Under the pieces are notes generated by a model. It did not search any database and had not been told where the DNA came from. It saw only the letters and a program-made list of their open reading frames with translations. Made by a program: the position numbers and the translations under genes. Of a stretch of 22,874 bases of DNA, positions 1-5,910 are shown piece by piece. This DNA is from CAZUZD01 sp964624465 (lineage in GTDB: Bacteria > Planctomycetota > Planctomycetia > Isosphaerales > Isosphaeraceae): NCBI GenBank assembly GCA_964624465.1, contig CAZUZD010000068.1, forward strand, positions 1 to 22,874. Reading direction: 5' to 3'. Position 1 is the stretch's first letter. Every line of letters starts with the position of its first letter.

Positions 1-1
1 C

Positions 2-1018
2 TTCGTGAACAACCCGCAGACGATGGAGGCGGTCCTCGACGACCCCTTGATCCTGCTGCACGAGAAGAAGATCAGCAGCCTCCGCGAGCTGATCCCGCTG
101 CTCGAGAAGACCGCCCAGAGCGGCCGCCCGCTGCTGATCATCGCCGAGGACGTCGACGGCGAGGCCCTGGCCGCGCTGGTCGTCAACAAGCTCCGTGGCG
201 TGCTCAACATCTGCGCCGTCAAGGCCCCCGGCTTCGGCGACCGCCGCAAGGCGATGCTCCAGGACATGGCCATCCTGACCGGCGGCACCGTCGTCAGCGA
301 GGACCTGGGCCTGAAGCTCGAGAACCTGACCCTGGCCCAGCTCGGGCAGGCCAAGCAGGTCAAGATCAACAAGGACAGCACCACGCTGATCCAGGGTGCC
401 GGCAACAAGGCCGAGATCACCAAGCGGGTCGACCAGCTCCGCCGTCAGATCGAGGAGACGGAGAGCGAGTACGACAAGGAGAAGTTCCAGGAGCGCCTGG
501 CGAAGATCTCCGGCGGCGTGGCGGTCATCTCCGTGGGCGCCCCGACCGAGGCGGCCATGAAGGAGCTGAAGGCCCGCGTCGAGGACGCCCTGCACGCCAC
601 CCGCGCCGCGGCCGAGGAGGGTATCGTCCCCGGCGGCGGCACCGCCCTGCTCCGCTGCATCCCGGCCGTCGAGAAGGTGCTCGCCACCCTCAAGGGTGAC
701 GAGGCCCAGGGCGCCGAGATCGTGCTGCGGTCGCTGGAGGCCCCGGTCCGCAAGATCGCGACCAACAGCGGTCACGACGGGGCCGTGGTCGCCGAGGAGG
801 TCAAGACCCGGGGCGGCAGCTTCGGGTTCAACGCCAACACCGGCGAGTACGTCGACATGTTCGCGGCCGGCATCGTCGACCCGACCAAGGTCACGCGCTC
901 GGCCCTGCAGAACGCGGCCTCGATCGCGGCCCTGATGCTGACGACCGAGGCGATGATCACGACCCTGCCCGAGGAGGAAGAGGGCAAGCGGTCGCGGATC
1001 GAGGGCAGCGTCCGCTGA
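2..1018 (+). CDS. groEL: Chaperonin GroEL (60 kDa chaperonin), C-terminal part, 5' end outside window
   Basis: This is the C-terminal two thirds of a GroEL/Cpn60 subunit, which forms the double-ring ATP-driven folding chamber in the cytoplasm. The reading frame is open to the window edge, so the start lies upstream; the GTG at position 5 is not the real start. Visible hallmarks are the apical-domain stretch KAPGFGDRRKAML, the VEDALHATRAAAEEG segment holding the ATP-hydrolysis aspartate, GGGTALL, and the DPTKVTRSAL...LTTEA block that closes the equatorial domain. The usual Gly-Gly-Met tail is absent; the protein ends in an acidic then basic tail (EEEEGKRSRIEGSVR). Planctomycetes usually carry several GroEL copies, and the missing GGM tail suggests one of the divergent paralogues (inference). 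No groES is visible, as the upstream side is cut off. The family call is near certain; the paralogue type is not. Confidence 0.96.
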   Translation, partial: FVNNPQTMEAVLDDPLILLHEKKISSLRELIPLLEKTAQSGRPLLIIAEDVDGEALAALVVNKLRGVLNICAVKAPGFGDRRKAMLQDMAILTGGTVVSEDLGLKLENLTLAQLGQAKQVKINKDSTTLIQGAGNKAEITKRVDQLRRQIEETESEYDKEKFQERLAKISGGVAVISVGAPTEAAMKELKARVEDALHATRAAAEEGIVPGGGTALLRCIPAVEKVLATLKGDEAQGAEIVLRSLEAPVRKIATNSGHDGAVVAEEVKTRGGSFGFNANTGEYVDMFAAGIVDPTKVTRSALQNAASIAALMLTTEAMITTLPEEEEGKRSRIEGSVR

Positions 1019-1057
1019 GCCCAGCGGGCCAGCCTCGACGCCCTGCGGAAACCCGCA

Positions 1058-1101
1058 CCACCGGCCCGGAGCCCTTCCTCGTGAAGGCCCCGGGCCGGTG
1101 G
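1058..1101 (+). terminator. Stem-loop after groEL
   Basis: A perfect 12-bp inverted repeat (CCACCGGCCCGG at 1058-1069 and its complement at 1090-1101) lies 40 nt after the groEL stop. Its 20-nt loop can pair further (GCC/TTC with GAA/GGC). No run of T follows, so it is not a classic intrinsic terminator. It may instead be a Rho-dependent or transcript-stabilising hairpin. Its position between two genes supports a 3'-end role. Confidence 0.5.
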
Positions 1102-1152
1102 GCGTAATCGGTCCGGTCGGCGGATCCCCTCCCGAACCACGGCCCCCCTGCC

Positions 1153-1914
1153 ATGACCCCAGCGCTCGACGAGTTCGCTGCCAGGCTCCGGGATCGGCTG
1201 CCCCGCCGCCCCACCGTCGTGGTCGTCGGCAGCACGGCCTTCTGGCACGTCGAGAGTGCGGGGCTCTGCGAGGCCATTGCCACCGAACTCGCCCTCCGGA
1301 CCGACCTCGTGATCGTCACCGGCGGCATGCCCGGGGTGGCCGAGGCGTTCGCCGGGGCCTTCGCCCGGCGGCGCGTGCAGCTCGACGCCGACCCGGCAGT
1401 CTTCCACTTGATGCCGCGCGGCATCGACTCGCTCGCGACCGGCGAGACCCTGGAGGCTGGCGACGACTTCGCCGAGCGCCGGGAGCTCCTCGGCCGGGTT
1501 GGGCCGGTGTACCTGGTCATCGAGGGCGGTCCCGGGACCGAGCACGAGGTCCAGGTGGCCCGGCAGCACGGGGGTGTGATCGTGCCGCTAGCCCGCACGG
1601 GTGGCCACGCCGGGGTGGTGTTTCCCTGGACATTGCCCCCGCCGGGTGCCGATCCGGGCGACTGGGCCAGGCTCGCCGACCCCGACGCCCCTCTCGAGGC
1701 CGTCGCACGGTCGGTGCGGCGGATCGTCGAGGTCGTGCTGCCGACCGATCCCTGGACGGGCCGGGCGCACGGGACGGAACCGGACGAGCAGGCGACAGGA
1801 TCCGAGGCCGATTCGGGTCGGTCCGGCTTGCCCGGCGCCGGGCGGCGGAACCGGCTGTCGCGACACTTCGGCCCGATTGCCAGGAACGGGTTCAGACGTT
1901 ACTTTAGGAGGTAA
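1153..1914 (+). CDS. SLOG/LOG-like Rossmann-fold nucleotide-binding protein
   Basis: A 253-aa protein with a single SLOG-type Rossmann fold. It begins with a hydrophobic strand and glycine turn (TVVVVGSTAFWHVE, residues 21-34), followed by VIVTGGMPGV near 53-62. A GGPGTEHEV motif at about 125-133 corresponds to the PGGxGTxxE phosphoribose-binding motif of LOG-type proteins, and VIVPLARTGGHAG follows. Known family members bind or cleave nucleotide-like ligands; some act as cytokinin-activating phosphoribohydrolases and others are sensor domains. The exact ligand cannot be read here. The last ~50 residues (from about 202) are low-complexity, charged and unlike the conserved core, so the folded domain probably ends near residue 200. 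The ATG at 1153 has no strong ribosome binding site. It lies between groEL and a ribosomal protein gene, with no evident functional link. Confidence 0.7.
   Translation: MTPALDEFAARLRDRLPRRPTVVVVGSTAFWHVESAGLCEAIATELALRTDLVIVTGGMPGVAEAFAGAFARRRVQLDADPAVFHLMPRGIDSLATGETLEAGDDFAERRELLGRVGPVYLVIEGGPGTEHEVQVARQHGGVIVPLARTGGHAGVVFPWTLPPPGADPGDWARLADPDAPLEAVARSVRRIVEVVLPTDPWTGRAHGTEPDEQATGSEADSGRSGLPGAGRRNRLSRHFGPIARNGFRRYFRR
1877..1911 (+). promoter_or_regulatory. Candidate promoter and/or AGGAGG ribosome binding site upstream of bTHX
   Basis: TTGCCA (1877-1882), a 17-nt spacer and TACTTT (1900-1905) resemble a sigma70 promoter. They lie inside the last codons of the SLOG gene in a locally AT-richer patch, about 150 nt before the bTHX start. 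A perfect AGGAGG follows at 1906-1911, and its last G adjoins the SLOG stop TAA. The two readings partly exclude each other: a transcript from this promoter would start at or after the AGGAGG. Confidence 0.3.
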
Positions 1915-1916
1915 CG

Positions 1917-2066
1917 ATGGGCAGCCTGCGCGCGGCCGGTTTCGATCGGTGGCACGCGGGACTGGCTGTCCCCCCCAGGGCTCCTGGCTCCGGGGTGCTC
2001 GTGATTGGACCGAATCATTGCAGAGGCAGTACTCGAACTCAGGAGCGTGATCGTGGGCAAGGGTGA
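1917..2066 (+). other. Candidate 49-codon leader ORF overlapping bTHX
   Basis: An ATG at 1917 sits 5 nt after a perfect AGGAGG (1906-1911) and opens a 49-codon frame ending at the TGA 2064-2066. It overlaps the bTHX start by 14 nt in another frame. The predicted peptide (MGSLRAAGFDRWHAG...) is not recognised and has no motif. Two small hairpins, at 1958-1972 (GGGAC/GTCCC) and 1975-1987 (CCAGG/CCTGG), fall inside it. It could be a leader peptide coupled to bTHX, a plain untranslated leader, or chance. The only strong argument for translation is the quality of the ribosome binding site. Confidence 0.2.
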
Positions 2067-2163
2067 TCGTCGGAGCAAGCGCGGCAAGATCTTCCGGGGC
2101 ACGTTCGGCAAGAAGCGGCCCAAGACCGACAAGTCGAAGAAGACGGTCGTGGCCGAGGGCTGA
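2053..2163 (+). CDS. thx: 30S ribosomal protein bTHX (Thx)
   Basis: A 36-residue, very basic protein starting MGKGDRRSKRGKIFRGTFGK and continuing KRPKTDKSKKTVVAEG. It matches, from memory, the Thermus 30S protein Thx (MGKGDRR...RGKIxRGxxGKxRP), a short peptide buried in the head of the small ribosomal subunit that stabilises rRNA. The GTG at 2053 is chosen because AGGAG at 2041-2045 sits 7 nt upstream and because the family starts MGKGD; a second in-frame GTG at 2047 would overlap the binding site. Compared with the ~26-residue Thermus protein it has a ~10-residue Lys-rich then acidic C-terminal extension. The gene is easily missed for its size. It lies alone between the SLOG gene and the dnaJ cluster, with a hairpin about 140 nt downstream (2303-2322). 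Confidence 0.9.
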   Translation: MGKGDRRSKRGKIFRGTFGKKRPKTDKSKKTVVAEG

Positions 2164-2302
2164 CGCCGCCTCAGCGGGCGACTTTACCGGCGTGGGCGGC
2201 GAACCCGGTGTGCCGCCTGCGACCGGTTGCCCGGCTCCCGAGAGGGTCCGGGAAATCATGCCAGCGACCGGCTGCCGTCGGTCCTGCCCTGGCCAGCACG
2301 AG

Positions 2303-2322
2303 CCCGGCGGGCGACCGCCGGG
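2303..2322 (+). terminator. GNRA-tetraloop hairpin between bTHX and dnaJ
   Basis: CCCGGCGG (2303-2310), the tetraloop GCGA, and CCGCCGGG (2315-2322) form a perfect 8-bp hairpin with a GNRA loop. It lies 140 nt after bTHX and 80 nt before the dnaJ promoter. No T run follows. The placement fits an end-of-transcript hairpin insulating dnaJ. The rest of the 2164-2402 spacer shows no gene. Confidence 0.4.
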
Positions 2323-2402
2323 GGCCGTCGCGCGGATCCCGCCCGATCCGCCGTCGCTGCCCAGTTCCGGCTCGGCTCCGTTCGCGGGCCGGCCGGGCTC
2401 CA

Positions 2403-2411
2403 TGCTATACT
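2403..2411 (+). promoter_or_regulatory. Extended -10 promoter of dnaJ
   Basis: TGCTATACT (2403-2411) is an extended -10 element (TG-n-TATACT; five of six bases match TATAAT), placed 49 nt before the dnaJ ATG in a very GC-rich context. The region around 2381-2386 (TTCGCG, spacer 19) is a poor -35, as is usual for extended -10 promoters. No CIRCE inverted repeat is present, so HrcA control is not supported by the sequence. Confidence 0.55.
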
Positions 2412-2459
2412 GGCCCACGAATTGCGTCGAAGTCCGGCCCCCAGCGAGACTCCGTGCCG

Positions 2460-3611
2460 ATGGCGACGACCAAGCGCGACTACTACGAGGTCCTGGGCCT
2501 GAAGCGCGAGGCGACGGCCGACGAGATCAAGAAGGCCTATCGCCAGATGGCCCTGAAATTCCACCCGGACCGCAACCCGGGGGACGCCGAGGCCGAATCG
2601 CGGTTCAAGGAGGCGGCGGAGGCCTACGAGGTCCTCTCCGACACCGAGAAGCGGGTCCGGTACGACCGCTATGGCCACGCCGGCCTGGGCAGCTCGGGGG
2701 GACCGAACTTCCGCTCGACCGACGACATCATGTCGGCCTTCAGCGAGATCTTCGGCGGCGACCTCTTCGGCGGCATGTTCCAGCAGCGGCGGCGGGGCCC
2801 CCGGCCCGGCCAGGACCTGCTGATGAAGCTGGAGATCGACCTGGTCGAGGCCGCCCGCGGCGCCTCCAAGCCGGTTGATCTCACTCGCCAGGAGATCTGC
2901 GAGGACTGCGGCGGCAATGGTGCCCGCCAGGGTACCCGGCCGGTCACCTGCGACTACTGCCGCGGCTCGGGGCAGGTCGTGCAATCGCGCGGCTTCTTCC
3001 AGGTGGCCACCACTTGCCCGGCCTGCTCGGGCGCCGGCACCCGGATCGTCGACCCCTGCTCCAAGTGCAAGGGCAACGGGCGCGTGCTCCAGAGCGCCCG
3101 GATCCAGGTCGACGTGCCTCCGGGTGTCGACACCGGCATGTGGCTCCAGCTCCGCAATCAAGGGGAGCCCGGCGACCCGGGGGCGCCGCGAGGCAACCTC
3201 CGGATCCAGATCCAGGTCCGGCAGCACCCCTTCTTCGAGCGGGAAGGCAACGACCTCCACTGCCAGGTCCCGATCAGCTTCGCCCAGGCGGCCCTGGGGG
3301 CCCAGATCGAGGTGCCGACGCTCGACGGCACCGAACACGTCGAGGTGCCCCGCGGCACCCAGAGCGGCGAGGTCCTGCGGCTCCGAGGCCGGGGCATGCC
3401 CTCGGTCGATGGCCGCGGCCGGGGCGATGAGCTGGTCGAGGTGGTCCTCGAGACCCCCCGCAAGCTCTCCACCCGCCAGGAGGAGCTGCTCCGCGAGCTG
3501 GCCGAGCTGGAGCACCTCGACGTCAGCCCTCGCCGCAAGGGATTCTTCGAGAAGCTCCGCGACTACTTCACCGAGGAAGACGAGGGCCAGCAGCCCCACA
3601 TCGCCCACTGA
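2460..3611 (+). CDS. dnaJ: Chaperone protein DnaJ (Hsp40, type I)
   Basis: A 383-aa co-chaperone that binds unfolded proteins and stimulates the DnaK ATPase in the cytoplasm. The J domain covers residues 5-70, with HPD at 35-37. A short Gly/Phe region follows (about 72-112). The zinc-binding domain has four CxxCxGxG repeats, with cysteines at 147/150, 164/167, 186/189 and 200/203, all intact. The C-terminal substrate-binding domains run from about 210 to 345. The ATG at 2460 fits the family start (MATTKRDYYEVLG); a GTG two codons upstream (2454) is possible. It opens the cluster dnaJ-grpE-fmdB-like-yacG and has its own extended -10 promoter. Its length is close to the E. coli protein (376 aa). 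dnaK is not in the window. Confidence 0.97.
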   Translation: MATTKRDYYEVLGLKREATADEIKKAYRQMALKFHPDRNPGDAEAESRFKEAAEAYEVLSDTEKRVRYDRYGHAGLGSSGGPNFRSTDDIMSAFSEIFGGDLFGGMFQQRRRGPRPGQDLLMKLEIDLVEAARGASKPVDLTRQEICEDCGGNGARQGTRPVTCDYCRGSGQVVQSRGFFQVATTCPACSGAGTRIVDPCSKCKGNGRVLQSARIQVDVPPGVDTGMWLQLRNQGEPGDPGAPRGNLRIQIQVRQHPFFEREGNDLHCQVPISFAQAALGAQIEVPTLDGTEHVEVPRGTQSGEVLRLRGRGMPSVDGRGRGDELVEVVLETPRKLSTRQEELLRELAELEHLDVSPRRKGFFEKLRDYFTEEDEGQQPHIAH

Positions 3612-3759
3612 CGCGACCCAAGCGATTCCACAACGACCCGACCGCCGCCCGCGGCGCTCGACGGGCCGGTTCGCACCACCAAGCCACGACGGCCCGGCAG
3701 CCCGCGGTGAGATCCATCCCCGCCGCGACGGCCGACGCCCCAGGGGGACATGAGCCACG

Positions 3760-4302
3760 ATGAGCGAGAAGTCTCGACCCAGCGATGCCTCGGATCCGGC
3801 CAGCCCCAACCCGGAGGCCGCCCCGGCCGACGGCGGCACCTTCGGCGGCCCCGAGGACCTGATGCGTGTCCTGGCGGAGCGCGATGGCTACCTGGAGCAG
3901 CTCCAGCGCGCCCGCGCCGAGTTCGCCAACTACCAGAAGCGGGTCAGGACCCAGGCCGAGGCCGACCGGCTCTACGCCGCCGGTGACCTGGCCAACGACC
4001 TGCTGAACGTCATCGACAACTTCGACCGCGCCCTCCAGAGCGCCCGCTCCAGCGGCTCGCAGTCGATCGTCGAGGGCCTGGAGCTCGTGCATCGCCAGCT
4101 CCTCGAGGCACTCGGTAAGCATGGCGTCGAGCCGATCACGGCGCTCGGGCAGCCGTTCGATCCGCATCAGCACGAGGCCATCGCCCAGCAGCCCAGCGCC
4201 GATCACCCCGAGGGCACGGTGATCCACGAGCTGGGCCGCGGCTTCAAGATTCGCGACCGCGTCCTGCGGCCGAGCCGCGTGGCCGTCTCGGTCCGTCCCT
4301 GA
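3760..4302 (+). CDS. grpE: Nucleotide exchange factor GrpE
   Basis: A 180-aa dimeric co-chaperone that releases ADP from DnaK. It has a disordered acidic N-terminus (about 1-32). A long helix/coiled coil with LEQLQRARAEFANYQKRV (about 45-62) and LLNVIDNFDRALQ follows. The beta-domain holds the family signature: FDPHQHEAIAQQ, then HPEGTVIHELGRGFKIRDRVLRPSRVAV. The ATG at 3760 is preceded by AGGGGGA (3742-3748, spacing 11); an earlier ATG at 3750 is in another frame. It lies 148 nt after dnaJ in the same direction, so co-transcription is likely but a separate promoter cannot be excluded. The dnaJ-then-grpE order without dnaK differs from the common grpE-dnaK-dnaJ order. Confidence 0.95.
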   Translation: MSEKSRPSDASDPASPNPEAAPADGGTFGGPEDLMRVLAERDGYLEQLQRARAEFANYQKRVRTQAEADRLYAAGDLANDLLNVIDNFDRALQSARSSGSQSIVEGLELVHRQLLEALGKHGVEPITALGQPFDPHQHEAIAQQPSADHPEGTVIHELGRGFKIRDRVLRPSRVAVSVRP

Positions 4303-4393
4303 GTCTCACCGGGCCGCCACGCTCGCCCGGCCATCGGCGCCCGAGGCGCGTGCCGCCCCCGGTCTCCATCCCCACGAACCCGTCAGGCGCACC

Positions 4394-4714
4394 ATGCCCA
4401 CCTACGACTACATCTGCGACGCCTGCAAGCACGAGTTCGAGGCCTTCGAGCCGATCACCGCCGATCCCCAGAAGACCTGCCCGGAGTGCAAGGCCGACCA
4501 GCTCCGCCGGAAGCTCGGGCCGGGCGCGGCGATCCTGTTCAAGGGCTCGGGCTTCTACCAGACCGACTACCGCAGCGACTCGTACAAGAAGGCCGCCAAG
4601 GCCGACTCGTCGGCGGCGTCGGCCTCCTCCTCGTCCAAGTCGGGCGGCGACTCGGGCGGTTCCTCCAGCTCCTCATCGAGCTCCGCGTCCTCGGGCTCGT
4701 CGTCGAGCAGCTGA
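4394..4714 (+). CDS. FmdB-family zinc ribbon protein with serine-rich tail
   Basis: A 106-aa protein whose first ~60 residues are a FmdB-type (CxxC_CxxC) zinc ribbon. It starts MPTYDYICDACKHEFE, with metal-binding cysteines at 8, 11, 29 and 32, and is followed by LRRKLGPGAAILFKGSGFYQTDY, a stretch typical of the family. FmdB was named as a putative regulator of formamidase genes, but the real role of these small proteins is mostly unknown. The C-terminus (about residues 72-106) is a low-complexity tail with 24 serines in 35 residues, probably disordered. It lies 91 nt after grpE and 22 nt before yacG, suggesting one transcript. Confidence 0.88.
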   Translation: MPTYDYICDACKHEFEAFEPITADPQKTCPECKADQLRRKLGPGAAILFKGSGFYQTDYRSDSYKKAAKADSSAASASSSSKSGGDSGGSSSSSSSSASSGSSSSS

Positions 4715-4736
4715 GCGGCCCCGGGAGCGACAGGTC

Positions 4737-4931
4737 ATGATCCGAGGCAAGTGCCCCCTGTGCGGCAAGGCGTTCGAGGCCGACAGCCTCGGCGCCTGGC
4801 CCAGCTTCCCCTTCTGTTCCGAGCGCTGCCGCCTGGTCGACCTCGGTCGCTGGATCGACGGCGCCTACGCCATCCCCGGCAAGCCGGTGGACCCGGAGCC
4901 TGATCAGGACCCCGATCCCTCGGACGACTGA
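4737..4931 (+). CDS. yacG: DNA gyrase inhibitor YacG (small zinc protein)
   Basis: A 64-aa zinc-finger protein. Its four cysteines lie in the YacG arrangement (C6, C9, C27, C31: KCPLCGK, then FCSERCRLVDLGRW). The signature CRxxDLGxWxxGxYxIPG is visible as CRLVDLGRWIDGAYAIPG. In E. coli YacG binds GyrB and blocks DNA binding by gyrase. The start ATG (4737) has GGGAG at 4723-4727 (spacing 9). The tail after residue 49 is acidic and proline-rich. It is the last gene of the dnaJ-grpE-fmdB-like cluster. Its last 28 nt overlap, on the opposite strand, the 3' end of the DUF4239 gene. Confidence 0.93.
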   Translation: MIRGKCPLCGKAFEADSLGAWPSFPFCSERCRLVDLGRWIDGAYAIPGKPVDPEPDQDPDPSDD

Positions 4932-5773
4932 ACCGCCGGCGGCCTCGGCCCGGGACTCGCGGGCTCGGGCTCGGCGCCGAGGATCTCGGACGCGTTGGCC
5001 AGCGGGGCCAGCGAGACCCGCATGGTGCCGTCGAGTGGTCGGTTCAGCTCGAGGATCAGGAAGATGGCCCCGGCCATCGAGAGGGCCGTGATCACCTGCG
5101 CGCTCAGGGTGGTCGGGTTGCGGGGCGTGATCAGACCGAAGATCGCGAACAGGACGAAGAGCCAGACGATGAGCATGACGACGAACATCGTCGGTAACTC
5201 GCTCTTGGTCTGCTCGATCAGCAACCAGCGGGCCTGCAGCACCTGCGAACTCAGCTCCTGCGCGTCCTGCTGGAGGGACTTCTGCACCTCATTGGCCGGC
5301 TCGAGTGCCCGGATCGCCCCATCGAACTTCTCGACGTAGGCCGGCCGATCCGCGCGGGTGACCGAGGCGGGAATCGACCCGGACCCCGCCTCCAGCTGAT
5401 GGTAGGCCGTGTGGATCGCCTTCCTCAGCAGGCTGCGGGCCTCACGGCTCTCCGGGCCATACTGAGCCAGCAGGCCGTCGAGCGAGAGGATGGCCGCGCC
5501 GGTCTGGACGATGGTCGTGGTCGTCTGATCGAAGGAGTTCTTCGACGAGCTGACCAGCAGGCCGATCACCAGCGCCACCAGCGTCCCCATCACGGCAGCC
5601 GCGAGCTCGAGGCTCTTGATCGAGGTCTCGTCACCCACGTGATGTTCCGGGATCCGGCACCTGAGCCAGCTGCCGAGGAACAGCCCGATCGTCGAGATGA
5701 GGACCACGAGCAGAGCGAGCCAGACGGAGGACACGCGTCGTCTCCAGGGCCGCCGGGCGACTGCCCGGCGCAT
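4904..5773 (-). CDS. DUF4239 (bestrophin-like) membrane protein
   Basis: A 289-aa predicted inner-membrane protein with four hydrophobic segments at about 17-37, 58-74, 193-216 and 222-243. A ~115-residue soluble loop (about 76-190) lies between the second and third. The ending LELNRPLDGTMRVSLAPL (about 241-258) is the conserved DUF4239 signature (D/N-RPxxGxxRVS). The family is described as bestrophin-like, but its function is unknown. The N-terminus is strongly basic (MRRAVARRPWRRR), consistent with a cytoplasmic N-terminus. No good ribosome binding site is seen, so the start is uncertain. Its stop codon lies inside yacG, giving a 28-nt tail-to-tail overlap. The gene stands alone. Confidence 0.8.
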   Translation of the reverse strand: MRRAVARRPWRRRVSSVWLALLVVLISTIGLFLGSWLRCRIPEHHVGDETSIKSLELAAAVMGTLVALVIGLLVSSSKNSFDQTTTTIVQTGAAILSLDGLLAQYGPESREARSLLRKAIHTAYHQLEAGSGSIPASVTRADRPAYVEKFDGAIRALEPANEVQKSLQQDAQELSSQVLQARWLLIEQTKSELPTMFVVMLIVWLFVLFAIFGLITPRNPTTLSAQVITALSMAGAIFLILELNRPLDGTMRVSLAPLANASEILGAEPEPASPGPRPPAVQSSEGSGS

Positions 5774-5910
5774 GTCGTTGGGGTGAGCTCGGTCGGGGTC
5801 GCGGAGCGCCGCAGGGCGATCCGAGTTCCTGAAATCACCCCGCTGGTCGGCCCGGACCTGGCCAGCCGGCGGGGTGAGGAAATGCTTGCACCGACCGGGT
5901 TGGGAGCGTC

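Noticed and set aside
1917..2052. SLOG gene frameshift joining it to bTHX
   Set aside because: bTHX has its own ribosome binding site and family-typical start, so no fusion or frameshift needs to be assumed.
2164..2459. CIRCE/HrcA operator upstream of dnaJ
   Set aside because: The TTAGCACTC...GAGTGCTAA repeat is not present on either strand.
2256..3839. 527-codon minus-strand open frame across dnaJ
   Set aside because: It is the reverse-strand shadow of dnaJ, which has full domain and motif support; the predicted protein is Leu/Ala/Gly/Arg-rich without motifs.
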